Assembly: GCF_014652795.1 (NCBI RefSeq)
Contig: NZ_BMZM01000002.1
Span: 684,025 to 748,024, forward strand
DNA from: Kushneria pakistanensis
Lineage (GTDB): Bacteria; Pseudomonadota; Gammaproteobacteria; Pseudomonadales; Halomonadaceae
Length of the DNA stretch: 64,000 nt
Reading direction: 5' to 3'
Part shown: positions 1 through 8,548 of the stretch, in pieces
Position numbering within the stretch: the first letter of the stretch is position 1
Layout of the letters: the number at the start of each line of letters is the position of its first letter
The notes under the pieces: generated by a model
What the model saw: the letters and a program-made list of their open reading frames with translations, nothing else
Databases searched by the model: none
What the model was told of the DNA's origin: nothing
Position numbers and translations under genes: made by a program

Positions 1-1
1 C

Positions 2-739
2 TGGTCACCGTTTTATATCCTGACTGCCATCATCATGGTGTGGAGCCTGCCGGCCTTTCGGGCCCTGTTTGCAGCGGGCGGAGCACTGGCTGCCACTGTC
101 CTGCAGCTGCCGATTCCGGGGCTTCATCTGCAGGTGCAGGAGCTGCCGCCCATCGTCACGGCGCCCCATGCGCTGGCGGCGCTGTGGAAGATCGAGCTGT
201 TGGGAGCGGCCGGCACGGCCATTCTGCTCTCGGTGATCGTGACCACGCTGACCTCGAAAACCCTGTCGCTGCGCCAGAGCCTGGATCAGCTTTTAAGCGT
301 CATGCGCGATCTCTGGCGCCCGCTGGCGACCATTTGTCTGGTGATGGCGGTGGCCTATGTTGCCAACTTCTCGGGCACATCCTCGACGCTTGGGCTGGCG
401 CTGGCCGAGACCGGACGGGTCTTTCCGCTGATCTCCCCGGTGATCGGCTGGCTGGGCGTGTTCATTACCGGCTCGGTGGTCAACAACAACGTGCTGTTTG
501 CTCATCTACAGGCCGTGACGGCGGGTCAGATCGGCACCAGCCAGACACTGCTGGTGGCGGCCAATACTGCCGGCGGGGTCATGGCCAAGGTCGTCTCGCC
601 CCAGTCGATTGCCATTGCGGCAGGCGCTGTCGGGCTGGTCGGTCATGAGTCCGACATCATGCGCGCCACGCTGCGCTTTAGTCTGGCGCTTTTGGTGTAT
701 GCCTGCCTGTGGACCTTCGCGCTGTCCCTGCTGGTGTAG
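2..739 (+). CDS. lldP: L-lactate permease, C-terminal part (5' end outside window)
   Basis: The reading frame is open from the first bases, and the visible 245 residues read as the C-terminal half of the LctP/LldP lactate permease family, usually about 550 residues. These are inner-membrane proton symporters for L-lactate, D-lactate and glycolate. Recognisable family stretches are SPFYILTAI at the window edge, the FITGSVVNNNVLF segment and the VVSPQSIAIAA segment. Several hydrophobic helices follow one another to the stop. The ATG at 35 is internal and not the true start. Lactate import fits the rhamnose route at 39-50 kb, which ends in L-lactate, but no lactate dehydrogenase is visible here. 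The MFS gene on the other strand converges 10 bp downstream. Confidence 0.9.
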   Translation, partial: WSPFYILTAIIMVWSLPAFRALFAAGGALAATVLQLPIPGLHLQVQELPPIVTAPHALAALWKIELLGAAGTAILLSVIVTTLTSKTLSLRQSLDQLLSVMRDLWRPLATICLVMAVAYVANFSGTSSTLGLALAETGRVFPLISPVIGWLGVFITGSVVNNNVLFAHLQAVTAGQIGTSQTLLVAANTAGGVMAKVVSPQSIAIAAGAVGLVGHESDIMRATLRFSLALLVYACLWTFALSLLV

Positions 740-749
740 GGCGTCGGTA

Positions 750-1952
750 TCAACCTTCGCGGTGCTGGCGCCGGATCAAAAGGCCCATGGCAGTCAGCGC
801 CAGTGCCGCGACAATAAGGGAGAAGGCAATGCCGGCCGTGACCAGACTGGTCGCGGCCGCCGTCACGCCCAGCCCCACCACGGGCAGCGAGATCGCCACA
901 TAGATGACCACGAAGTAGGTCGAGGTGACCTCGCTCTTTTGATCCTTCGGGGATGCGCCCACTACCTCGCCCAGGCCAGCGCGCAGGGTCAGTCCCTGAC
1001 CGGCGCCCGACATGGCGGCCCCGGCGAGCATCAGACCCAGCGAGGCCGTGCCGATGGCGCTGCCCACCACCAGCACGCCGGCAGCCAGAATCAGGCAACC
1101 GCTGGTCAGGCGCTGGCGTTCGGGAATAAGGCGCATGCCTGCCTGGCCCAGCGCCGAGGCGATAAAGAGCGTGATGACTACCACGCCGATCATGGCGAGA
1201 TTGTCGATCGACAGGGTCTTTTGTACGAAGGAGGGGGCAGCGGCGGTGAAAAGCCCCAGCACGGCGGTGCCGGCAAAGCCTGCAATGCCGGCCGGCACGA
1301 AAACGCTGCGCACCTCATCGGGCACGCTCAGCCGCTGAATATGCAGGCGCACGCGCGCGGGACGTTCGATCGTCTCCGGCGCCCACCACACCCCGGCCAG
1401 CGCCACCACGCACAGCACGATGTGCAGGGCGTAGGGCAGATGCAGCGGCCAGATCGCGTACTGGGCCAGCACGCCGGCGACCAGCGGCCCCAGTCCGAGA
1501 CCCATCACATTGGTGGCCGTGGCGGTGAGCGTCGCGCCCTTTTGCCACTCGGATGGGGCCTGCTCAATGACGGCTACCGTGGCCGTGCCGGTAAAGATGC
1601 CGGCCGAGAGTCCTGACAATACCCGGCCGGTCAGCAGTGCTGCCAGCTCGGGGCTGGAAAGAAAAACCAGGTCACTGATCACGGCCAGAACCAGCCCGGC
1701 CATCAATAAACGGCGCCGTCCCAGCTGATCCGACCAGCTGCCGAAACTAATCAGCGCGACAATCACTCCCACGGCGTAGGCAGCAAAGATCACGGTGGTC
1801 GTGATCTGTGAAAAGCCCATCCGGTCCTGATAGATCGGATAGAGTGAGGTGGGCAGGGTGGTGCCCAGCATGGCGATCAGAAAGGCGAAGGTGACCAGCA
1901 AAAACGACACGCGCCCGGGTGAACGCTGTGTTGTTGAGGTGTGGTTGGACAT
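750..1952 (-). CDS. MFS transporter, DHA1-like drug/metabolite exporter
   Basis: A 400-residue major facilitator with about 12 hydrophobic segments. The motif-A loop between helices 2 and 3 is visible as GSWSDQLGRRR, residues about 71-81, and is typical of proton-coupled MFS carriers. The start was placed at the ATG at 1952 (MSNHTSTT). The upstream extension to 2126 is low-complexity, begins inside the neighbouring control region and lacks membrane character. It converges with the lactate permease. The substrate cannot be read from the sequence; the DHA1 exporter label is a family-level guess. Confidence 0.8.
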   Translation of the reverse strand: MSNHTSTTQRSPGRVSFLLVTFAFLIAMLGTTLPTSLYPIYQDRMGFSQITTTVIFAAYAVGVIVALISFGSWSDQLGRRRLLMAGLVLAVISDLVFLSSPELAALLTGRVLSGLSAGIFTGTATVAVIEQAPSEWQKGATLTATATNVMGLGLGPLVAGVLAQYAIWPLHLPYALHIVLCVVALAGVWWAPETIERPARVRLHIQRLSVPDEVRSVFVPAGIAGFAGTAVLGLFTAAAPSFVQKTLSIDNLAMIGVVVITLFIASALGQAGMRLIPERQRLTSGCLILAAGVLVVGSAIGTASLGLMLAGAAMSGAGQGLTLRAGLGEVVGASPKDQKSEVTSTYFVVIYVAISLPVVGLGVTAAATSLVTAGIAFSLIVAALALTAMGLLIRRQHREG

Positions 1953-2017
1953 GGCATGACTCCCGAGTGTGGTGAGAGTCTGGTACAGAACGCGCGGTGC
2001 GTATTGCCCTGAGGACA

Positions 2018-2041
2018 TAAAAACGGCGCCCGAAGGCGCCG
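2018..2041 (-). terminator. Rho-independent terminator of the small lipoprotein gene
   Basis: Read on the minus strand, GGCGCC-TTCG-GGCGCC forms a 6-bp stem with a stable tetraloop, followed directly by GTTTTTA. It lies just downstream of the stop of the lipoprotein gene at 2047. Confidence 0.75.
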
Positions 2042-2046
2042 CTGTC

Positions 2047-2232
2047 TCAGCAGTTGCCCTTTTTGGCCTGCCCGGGTGGACAGAAATTACCGTTACCCTT
2101 GCCATGGCCATGGTGACCATCATCAATGATCACCGGCGGCTTTGGGCTGATGCGGGCGGGCTGATAGCTGCAGCCTGCCAGCGTCACGGCCAGCAAAAGG
2201 GTCATCACAAGTGTGCGAGTCATGACGGTCAT
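2047..2232 (-). CDS. Small lipoprotein with C-terminal CPPGQAKKGNC motif
   Basis: A 61-residue protein with a signal peptide and lipobox LAGC (Cys21), so it should be lipid-anchored after cleavage by signal peptidase II. The mature part is proline- and then His/Gly-rich (DDGHHGHGKGNG) and ends in NFCPPGQAKKGNC, a C-terminal motif I recognise from many small proteobacterial lipoproteins of unknown function. The start was chosen at 2232 so that the signal peptide has a basic N-terminus; ATG 2223 is also possible. The longer reading from 2301 only adds untypical residues. It has its own terminator and is divergent from the DUF2780 gene. Confidence 0.65.
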   Translation of the reverse strand: MTVMTRTLVMTLLLAVTLAGCSYQPARISPKPPVIIDDGHHGHGKGNGNFCPPGQAKKGNC

Positions 2233-2428
2233 GTTGACGGGTTCCTGGCTGATAACGCCGGTCATGATACCGATGTTTGTCCGGGGCAATGGTGCAAACA
2301 ATCAGACAATCCACGGTTATTTCAGATGGTGGCGGCCGAACCTCGCGGCTGCCTGCCTGTCCAACCGCGCAGGGATGAACATTTTCGGGCGCGTCAGCCC
2401 CTGGCGCGTCCCTTGCAGGAGAGCAGCG

Positions 2429-3094
2429 TTGAAAAAGACAATCGCAGTACTGGCAAGCGTGGGCATGGTGGGTATGTCGACCTCGGCGCTGGCGTTTAAT
2501 CTAAATGATGTCAATCGGGCCATGGAGGCGATGAACAGCCAGAACACGCAGGCGCCACAGGCGCAGCCGTCAACGCAGCCGAACCCGCAGCAGCAGGGGC
2601 TCTCTTCACAGCTGGGCCAGTTTCTGAATCTGGAAAAGGCGCCGCGTCAGCAGCAGGCCGCGGTGGTGGGCACAACCGATAACAACCTGGGCCAGGCCTC
2701 GCAGCTCATTGAGCAGCTGACCGGGCAGCTGGGTGTCAGCAAGACCCAGGCCATTGGCGGGTCGGCGGCGCTGCTGGCGGCGGCCAAAAGCCAGCTGGGC
2801 GGTGATCAGTTCAACCAGCTCTCCAACCAGGCGCCGGGCGTGGACGGGCTGCTCTCCAGCGCTCAGGCGCTGTCCGGCAGTCAGTCGATGCTGTCAAGGC
2901 TCTCCGGCATGGGCGGCAACGGCCAGGGCGGCAACACATCGTCGCTGACCTCAAGCGCCTTCAGCATGCTGGGCATGGATGCCGGGATGGTCAGCCAGTT
3001 TGCGCCGGTCATGCTCAACTATCTGGGCCAGGAAGGCGTTTCCAATAATCTTCTGGGCTCGCTGAGCGGCATCTGGGGTATGGCCGGTCAATAA
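2429..3094 (+). CDS. Secreted DUF2780 family protein (TTG start)
   Basis: A 221-residue protein of unknown function resembling the DUF2780 family. The start is read as TTG at 2429, because AGGAGAG lies about six bases upstream and the product then begins with a classic signal peptide (MKKTIAVLASVG...TSALA). The ATG at 2213 would bury that signal peptide behind 72 unrelated residues. After the signal comes a Gln/Pro-rich linker (residues about 30-60) and then the helical DUF2780 domain with repeated Leu/Gln/Ser motifs to the C-terminus. Periplasmic or exported location is expected. It is followed by a strong terminator. No function is known. Confidence 0.75.
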   Translation: MKKTIAVLASVGMVGMSTSALAFNLNDVNRAMEAMNSQNTQAPQAQPSTQPNPQQQGLSSQLGQFLNLEKAPRQQQAAVVGTTDNNLGQASQLIEQLTGQLGVSKTQAIGGSAALLAAAKSQLGGDQFNQLSNQAPGVDGLLSSAQALSGSQSMLSRLSGMGGNGQGGNTSSLTSSAFSMLGMDAGMVSQFAPVMLNYLGQEGVSNNLLGSLSGIWGMAGQ

Positions 3095-3104
3095 GGGCGC
3101 ACCC

Positions 3105-3141
3105 GCAGGGCCGGCGTCTCGCGCCGGCCCTGCATGTTTTT
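3105..3141 (+). terminator. Strong Rho-independent terminator after the DUF2780 gene
   Basis: A perfect 12-bp stem (GCAGGGCCGGCG pairing with CGCCGGCCCTGC) with a 5-base loop is followed by a T run at 3136-3141. It sits between the convergent DUF2780 and ParA genes. Confidence 0.85.
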
Positions 3142-3143
3142 GT

Positions 3144-3878
3144 CTACAGGCGCCTTGATATTTCTTCCCACAGATTGCGATAGGCCACGGCGGCGGCCGT
3201 TCGCGGCGCAAACTGCGCCAGTGGAGCCTGATGGCTGCCCATCTGCTCGACCGTGCTGGCATAGGGAATGTTGGCGGAAAGATGGGTTGGCCACGCCTGC
3301 CGAAAGCTTTCCATGCTCTCCTGATGCAGCTTGCGACGGCGGTCCACCAGGGTCAGAAAGGGCCACAGCGGGGTAGCAATATTTTCCTTGTCCAGATATT
3401 GCTGCAGCTGGGTCAGGGTTCTCATCGACAGCGTTGTCGGTACCACCGGCACCAGCAGGGCATCCACGCTGGAAAAGACCTGCTGCGAGAGCGTGGTCAG
3501 GCCGGGCGGGCAGTCCAGAATGATCAGATCATAGTCATCGCTGACCGGCTTGAGCACCTTGCGAAGGCGACTTGCCTTGCGGCCTTCCAGCAGGATATCC
3601 ATCTCGCGCGATTCAAGACTGGCCGGCAGCAGATCCAGGTGAAGCAGGTCGGTGTCGCGAATGGTCTTGTCGAGTGTGGCCTTGCCCTTGACCAGTTTCT
3701 CCACGCCGCCGCCGCGAATCCTGGGCTTGTTGCGTAGATAAAAGGTGGTTGCCGCCTGCGGGTCCAGATCCCAGATCAATACCCGCTGCCCTTCAAGACT
3801 GGCCTGCGCGGCCAGGTTGATGGCCGATGCCGTTTTGCCCACTCCTCCCTTGATACTGTAAAGCGCCAGCATCTGCAT
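3144..3878 (-). CDS. ParA/MinD-family ATPase (orphan)
   Basis: A 244-residue SIMIBI-class ATPase. The deviant Walker A KGGVGKT is at residues 10-16, the A' motif WDLDPQA at 36-42 and Walker B LIILDCPP at 118-125. These are the residues by which ParA-type proteins dimerise around ATP and bind DNA or membranes non-specifically. It lacks the N-terminal helix-turn-helix of plasmid ParA, so it is the short chromosomal type. No ParB, parS or other partner gene is adjacent: the neighbours are a DUF2780 protein and an alpha/beta-hydrolase. It may position some other cargo. The family call is certain; the cargo is unknown. Confidence 0.85.
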   Translation of the reverse strand: MQMLALYSIKGGVGKTASAINLAAQASLEGQRVLIWDLDPQAATTFYLRNKPRIRGGGVEKLVKGKATLDKTIRDTDLLHLDLLPASLESREMDILLEGRKASRLRKVLKPVSDDYDLIILDCPPGLTTLSQQVFSSVDALLVPVVPTTLSMRTLTQLQQYLDKENIATPLWPFLTLVDRRRKLHQESMESFRQAWPTHLSANIPYASTVEQMGSHQAPLAQFAPRTAAAVAYRNLWEEISRRL

Positions 3879-4045
3879 ATCAGCGTTCCTGTTAGTGGGT
3901 GACAGATCATGTCAGACAAGTTTGTGTCGGTGTGATGACAATTTGATGACGATGGTCGGGCATGCGCGTCGGCGTGGGTAATGATGATCTGTGTCATGAT
4001 AGGCCCTCGGCGGCGCAAGACGCTCAGGTAATGAGAGGCAACGAC

Positions 4046-4939
4046 ATGAGCAACAACGTGACAGAAGAGACGCTTCACTGGGAGTGGGGCGGGCTGCCCA
4101 TCGAGGTCGGCGTGACCCGCCGCGGGCAGGGCCCGGAAGTGCTGCTGCTGCCGGCGCTGTCGAGCATTTCGACGCGTCATGAAATGGAGGCGCTGCAGGC
4201 CGTGCTCGCCGAGCGCTTTACCACGCTCTCGGTGGACTGGCCGGGGTTCGGTGACCGCCCGCGGCCCTTCATGGAGACCGAGCCGCGCATGCTCACGGCC
4301 TTTATCGATTACCTGCTTGATGAGGTCGTCTTTCTGCCCGAGATGATCATCGCTGCCGGTCATGGCGCGGGTATGGTCATCCGGCATCTGGAGGAGCATC
4401 CCGACGCTGCCGATCGGCTGGTGCTGGTCGCGCCCACCTGGCGTGGGCCGCTGCCGACCATGGCCGGTGAGCACAAGCCCTGGTTTGGTCACCTTCGCGC
4501 CTGGTTTGACCGCCCCCTGGTCGGGGCAGGCATCTATCGGCTCAACGTCAGCGACTGGTTTTTGCGCCGTATGGCCGGGGAGCACGTTTATGAAGCGCCG
4601 AACTGGCTGTCAGGAGAGCGCCTGGCCGCCAAGCGTCGCGTGGCCCGCACGCCGGGTGCCCGCCACGGTTCGATTCGTTTCGTGACCGGCGGGGTGGATC
4701 CCTTCAGCAGTCGCGAGGCATGCGTGGCGGCACTCAAGGGCGCCAGTGCCCGCACGCTTTTGATCATGACCGAGAATATGCCGCCGCGCTCACGCGCCGA
4801 GATGCGCGCGCTGGGGGCGCTGTCGCAGGTCATTACGGTATCGCTGCCCCACGGGCGGCTGTCGGTGCATGAGGAGTATCCTGATGACGTGGCCGGCGCC
4901 ATTCTGGCGTGGTATGACGATCAGACGTCGTCTGCCTGA
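4046..4939 (+). CDS. Alpha/beta-hydrolase fold protein without nucleophile Ser
   Basis: A 297-residue alpha/beta-hydrolase fold protein. The ATG at 4046 was chosen because GAGAGG precedes it by seven bases; the in-frame ATG at 3962 lies in the upstream region. The core strand LLLPALSS (33-40) and the oxyanion/DWPGFGD region (64-70) are present. The nucleophile elbow, normally G-x-S-x-G, reads G105-H-G107-A-G109, so the catalytic serine is replaced by glycine (codon ggc). A candidate C-terminal histidine remains in the LPHGRLS segment. It is probably either a non-hydrolytic member or one using different chemistry. It is a single gene with no clear operon partner. Confidence 0.75.
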   Translation: MSNNVTEETLHWEWGGLPIEVGVTRRGQGPEVLLLPALSSISTRHEMEALQAVLAERFTTLSVDWPGFGDRPRPFMETEPRMLTAFIDYLLDEVVFLPEMIIAAGHGAGMVIRHLEEHPDAADRLVLVAPTWRGPLPTMAGEHKPWFGHLRAWFDRPLVGAGIYRLNVSDWFLRRMAGEHVYEAPNWLSGERLAAKRRVARTPGARHGSIRFVTGGVDPFSSREACVAALKGASARTLLIMTENMPPRSRAEMRALGALSQVITVSLPHGRLSVHEEYPDDVAGAILAWYDDQTSSA

Positions 4940-5129
4940 GACCTGGCCGCTGCAGGGGGAAAGCGCTATCCCGCCGTGACACGGGGTATGGGAGATCCTG
5001 GTATGGGCCGACTGTGCCGAGCCGTCCTTCCTGCGTGAAACGACCTGGCACCCGGTGTATTCTTGGCTGGCTGAAACCTCAAAAAGAAGAAGGGCTTCCA
5101 GCTCTGGGAACATGATGTCAGGGGGTAAT

Positions 5130-5531
5130 ATGCTTATTGGCGATGTCCGCCTCAAGCGGGTATATCAGCATTCAACGCATCATGATGGTGCGCGCTGGCT
5201 GGTGGATCAGGTATGGCCACGCGGCAAGCGGGAAGAAGAGCTCTCTGTCGAGCAATGGTACCGCGCGGTGGCGCCATCACGTCGCCTGCGACATGCATGG
5301 GAAAGTGGTCGAATCGATCGCACGACCTTTGAACGCCGCTATCGTCTGGAGCTCAACCCGGGTGATCTCGAACCGCTGTTGGCGCAGGCACGTCAGCGTC
5401 GGCTGACACTGGTCAGTGCCGTGCGTGATCTGGAAGGCTCGCACCTGCCTATCCTGCGTGACGTGATTCTCGAGGCGCTGCGCGAAGAAAACGTGGTCAG
5501 CGAGCCCGCAGTGGTCGCCGAAGCGCACTGA
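5130..5531 (+). CDS. DUF488 family protein
   Basis: A 133-residue DUF488 protein. The start ATG at 5130 has AGGGGG about five bases upstream; the longer reading from 5055 adds an unrelated Ser/Arg-rich stretch. Family landmarks are GDVRLKRVY at the N-terminus, VDQVWPRGK (the usual VDRLWPRG with R replaced by Q) and the W..AVAPSRRLR segment. Function is not established for this family. It ends before a strong terminator and converges with fnr. Confidence 0.8.
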   Translation: MLIGDVRLKRVYQHSTHHDGARWLVDQVWPRGKREEELSVEQWYRAVAPSRRLRHAWESGRIDRTTFERRYRLELNPGDLEPLLAQARQRRLTLVSAVRDLEGSHLPILRDVILEALREENVVSEPAVVAEAH

Positions 5532-5560
5532 CAGACGCATCACACGACGACAGAATACAA

Positions 5561-5587
5561 ACGCCCCGACCCTGTCGGGGCGTTTTT
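5561..5587 (+). terminator. Rho-independent terminator between DUF488 and fnr
   Basis: The 9-bp stem CGCCCCGAC / GTCGGGGCG with a CCT loop is followed by TTTTTT. A run of AAA on the left side gives TTTG when read on the minus strand, so it may also stop fnr transcription. Confidence 0.85.
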
Positions 5588-5597
5588 TGTGGTCGGG

Positions 5598-6341
5598 TCA
5601 GGCGAGATGGCGCTCGCCACAGCAGGGCGCAATGATGCCGGCGCGCTCGCTCAGGGCGGCCATGTCCACGATCTCCACGTGACGGCCCTGGATGTTGAGC
5701 AGCCCCTGCTGCTGAAAGCGCCCCAGCACGCGGCTGATGGTTTCAATCGCCAGCCCCAGATAGGTGCCGATATCGCTGCGTGACATCGGCAGGCGAAAGC
5801 GCTCGGCGCTGTGGCCGCAGCGGTCAAAGCGTACCGAGAGATTGCGAAAGAAACTTGCCAGGCGTTCATCGGCCGTCTTGCTGGATAAAAGACGCATCAG
5901 GCGGCGGTCATCAACGATTTCACGGCTCATGCAGCGATAGAGCTGATGGCGAAGCTCGGGCAGATGCTCGGAAAGGCTTTCAAGGCGCTTGAAGGGAATT
6001 TCACAGACCGTGGTGCGCTCAAGAGCGGTCAGAAACCCCGGATGGGTGGCGCTGTCGATGCTGTCGAGCCCTACCAGTTCACCGGGCAGATAGAAGCTGG
6101 TGATCTGCTCCTCACCGTCGGCCTCGATGATGGTCTGCTTGAGGCTGCCGCTGCGTACGGCGTAGACGTTTTCAAAGGTCTCGCCCTGCATGTAAAGGGT
6201 TTCGCCGCGGGTCAGCGGCGCCCGCCGCCGCACGATCGTGTCGAACTGTTCAACATCATCAAGAGACAGGGAAAGCGGCAGGCACAGCGAACTCAGCGAG
6301 CAGGTCTGGCAGCGCGTCTGGTGAAGATGAGAAGTGTTCAT
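5598..6341 (-). CDS. fnr: Fnr/Anr-type oxygen-responsive transcription regulator
   Basis: A 247-residue Crp/Fnr-family regulator with everything needed for oxygen sensing. Cys11, Cys14, Cys20 (C-x2-C-x5-C) and Cys113 match the four [4Fe-4S] ligands of E. coli FNR (Cys20, 23, 29, 122) at a constant offset of nine. The DNA-recognition helix carries E200-TI-S203-R204, equal to E209/S212/R213 of FNR. It should therefore recognise TTGAT-N4-ATCAA type sites under anaerobiosis. The start is set at 6341, which reproduces the FNR N-terminal spacing; ATG 6377 would add 12 residues. The next gene upstream is hemN, as in many gammaproteobacteria, and hemN carries a matching box. Confidence 0.93.
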   Translation of the reverse strand: MNTSHLHQTRCQTCSLSSLCLPLSLSLDDVEQFDTIVRRRAPLTRGETLYMQGETFENVYAVRSGSLKQTIIEADGEEQITSFYLPGELVGLDSIDSATHPGFLTALERTTVCEIPFKRLESLSEHLPELRHQLYRCMSREIVDDRRLMRLLSSKTADERLASFFRNLSVRFDRCGHSAERFRLPMSRSDIGTYLGLAIETISRVLGRFQQQGLLNIQGRHVEIVDMAALSERAGIIAPCCGERHLA

Positions 6342-6462
6342 TGACCTGGCATGTTCCTTTGCATGTGTGTGAGACACCGGACACTTTGAGAAAAGGCTGC
6401 CGGTGCCTGTCTCCCCTTGCCGGTGGCAGCATCGGGAGTCAGTCCTGCCGATCGATCATCCC

Positions 6463-7875
6463 CTAGAGGATGCGCGAAAACCGCTGGCGTCCTTCGGCTG
6501 TCAAGCGGGTATCAAAGGCCATGGCCAGCTGGCGTATCAACAGTCGTCCCATGGGGGTCACCATCAGCGAGTGCTTATCATATTCGATGAGGCCGTCTCG
6601 TCGAAAGGTGGCAAGCTTTTCAAACACGTTTTCAAAATAGTATGACACGTTGATGCCAAAGGTGGCTTCAATGGCGTCAATGTCAAGGCGCATGTCACAC
6701 ATCAGGCGATGAATCACGTGACGACGCAGGCGGTCATCGGCGCTCAGACGCACCCCGCGGCAGGTCGCGAGCTGCCCGCTATCAATGGCGCCCTGCCAGG
6801 CCTCCAGCTGGGCCGCGTTCTGGGCATAGGTATCATCGACCTGGCTGATGGCTGATACCCCCAGACCGATCAGGTCACAGTGGGCATGAGTAGTATAGCC
6901 CTGGAAGTTGCGCTGCAGCTGCCCTTCCCGCTGTGCCACCGCCAGGCTGTCGTCAGGTCTTGCGAAGTGGTCCATGCCGATATGCACGTAGCCGGCCTGC
7001 GTCAGCTTTGTCACCGTCATGCACTGGATGGCCAGCCGCGTGGCCGTATCCGGCAGATCGGCACTGTTGATGCGCCGCTGAGGGAGAAAGCGCTCGGGCA
7101 GATGGGCATAGTTGAAAATGGACAGCCGAGCCGGAGCCATGTCGATGATCTGATCCAGAGTATCGGCGAAACTGGCCACGCTCTGATGGGGCAGGCCGTA
7201 GATCAGATCCAGATTCAGCGAGCGAAAGCCCAGTCGACGCGCTTCATCAATCAGGTTCTCGCTCAGCTCGCGCGGCTGAACCCGATTGATGGCCTTTTGC
7301 ACGCGCAGATTCAGGTCCTGTACGCCAAGGCTCAAGCGATTGAAACCCAGCGATTGCAGATGACGCAGGGTATAAACGTTGGCCTCGCGTGGATCAATCT
7401 CGATGGCAAAGTCGCGGTCGGGACGATCGGAAAGGGTGAAGTGCGCACCCAGGGTATCAATCAGCCGACTCATCTGATCCAGATTGAGAAAGGTCGGGGT
7501 GCCGCCGCCCCAGTGAAGCTGCTCGACCATACGGTCACCGTCCAGATGACGACGCATCAGGGCCATCTCGCGGGTCAGCCGCTCCAGATAGGGTTCAGCC
7601 ATCGCGGTCTGGCGGGTCGCAATACGGTTGCAGCCGCAGTAAAAGCAGATGCGCCGACAAAAGGGGATATGCACATATAGTGACAGTGCGCGGCCGGGGG
7701 CATTACTGCGCGAAAGCGCCTGCGTCAGCTGGTCAGGACCGAAATGATCGGTAAAGGCCGTGGCGGGCGGGTAGGACGTATAACGCGGTCCGGCACCGTC
7801 ATAACGCTGAAGCAAGGCAGCGTCCGGAGCAAACAGGGCATCGGGAGAAGCGGGGCGAGGAGCAGATGACAACAT
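6463..7875 (-). CDS. hemN: Oxygen-independent coproporphyrinogen III oxidase
   Basis: A 470-residue radical-SAM enzyme that decarboxylates coproporphyrinogen III to protoporphyrinogen IX without oxygen, in haem synthesis. The cluster motif is C73-x3-C77-x2-C80-G-C82 in HIPFCRRICFYCGC, with the HWGGGTP segment and the SLGVQD region following. The length agrees with HemN (about 457) and not with the shorter HemW. The start was set at ATG 7875, because an Fnr-type box at 7936-7949 would sit only ten bases before the alternative start at 7926. It is read in the same direction as fnr, 121 bp upstream. Confidence 0.93.
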   Translation of the reverse strand: MLSSAPRPASPDALFAPDAALLQRYDGAGPRYTSYPPATAFTDHFGPDQLTQALSRSNAPGRALSLYVHIPFCRRICFYCGCNRIATRQTAMAEPYLERLTREMALMRRHLDGDRMVEQLHWGGGTPTFLNLDQMSRLIDTLGAHFTLSDRPDRDFAIEIDPREANVYTLRHLQSLGFNRLSLGVQDLNLRVQKAINRVQPRELSENLIDEARRLGFRSLNLDLIYGLPHQSVASFADTLDQIIDMAPARLSIFNYAHLPERFLPQRRINSADLPDTATRLAIQCMTVTKLTQAGYVHIGMDHFARPDDSLAVAQREGQLQRNFQGYTTHAHCDLIGLGVSAISQVDDTYAQNAAQLEAWQGAIDSGQLATCRGVRLSADDRLRRHVIHRLMCDMRLDIDAIEATFGINVSYYFENVFEKLATFRRDGLIEYDKHSLMVTPMGRLLIRQLAMAFDTRLTAEGRQRFSRIL

Positions 7876-7935
7876 GGGCGATGCTCGTGGCAGGCGGTGA
7901 TGGTGCCATGCTACGAGCATCGCCATGCTCGGGGT

Positions 7936-7949
7936 CTGATCCAGGTCAA
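7936..7949 (-). promoter_or_regulatory. Fnr/Anr box upstream of hemN
   Basis: Read on the minus strand it is TTGAC-CTGG-ATCAG, matching 8 of 10 conserved bases of the FNR consensus TTGAT-N4-ATCAA. It lies about 60 bp before the hemN ATG, which is compatible with class II activation (box centred near -41). Anaerobic induction of hemN by Fnr/Anr is established in E. coli and Pseudomonas; here it is inferred. Confidence 0.6.
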
Positions 7950-7982
7950 ATCAGGGCAGCGGATTGCGCCGCCCAGAGGCGA

Positions 7983-8411
7983 TCAGCCGAAGCGGACGTC
8001 GCTGTCCATGTGACGGGCCACACGTGACATGGTGCTGGTCAGTTCGATGGCCAGCGTCAGGTCAGCCAGTTCACGCGGGGAGAAGGTATTAATGGCCATC
8101 ATGCGAGTGCTGGCATCGACCGGGCGGAAATGGGTAAAGGATTCACACCAGGCAAGCGCGGCACGTTCGCGGGCGGTAAAGCGGTCGGAGTCGGCCCAGC
8201 GTGCCAGCTCACGAAGCTTGTCGGCATCGATGCCCAGTGCCTCGGCCTCACTGACGCGAAGATTCTCGCAGTTGTCGCAGCCGCCGTTGATCTGCGAGGT
8301 ACGAAGCTCTGCCAGACAGCGAATGGAGGGGTCGAGACTGCAATGTCTTACCGCACGGGTAGTGTGGTAGATATCGGTCGCATCGATTCGCTTGGGTCGT
8401 TCACTGGTCAT
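7983..8411 (-). CDS. AhpD-like carboxymuconolactone decarboxylase family protein
   Basis: A 142-residue protein of the AhpD/CMD fold. The CxxC redox pair is C45-DN-C48 in INGGCDNC, and the helix ERAALAWCESFTHF follows as usual. In peroxidase-active members a histidine follows the CxxC at C-x3-H; here that place is arginine, so peroxidase activity is uncertain. Members are thiol-based hydroperoxide reductases or lactone decarboxylases. It is monocistronic, between hemN and the TRAP transporter. Confidence 0.8.
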   Translation of the reverse strand: MTSERPKRIDATDIYHTTRAVRHCSLDPSIRCLAELRTSQINGGCDNCENLRVSEAEALGIDADKLRELARWADSDRFTARERAALAWCESFTHFRPVDASTRMMAINTFSPRELADLTLAIELTSTMSRVARHMDSDVRFG

Positions 8412-8548
8412 GAGTGCACCTCAAAATGGTATGAATCTGGTCCTATTTAACGCTCCTGGCAGAAATTAATCCACAGCCTGCCTTTACAAAGTTGAGCGCG
8501 GTTTAAACTTTTATAATTTCGACAACTATTTGTGCTGCTTAATGTTTT

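Noticed and set aside
5598-6341. Calling this regulator Crp (cAMP type)
   Set aside because: Four cluster cysteines at FNR spacing and the E-x2-S-R helix show the Fnr/Anr type.
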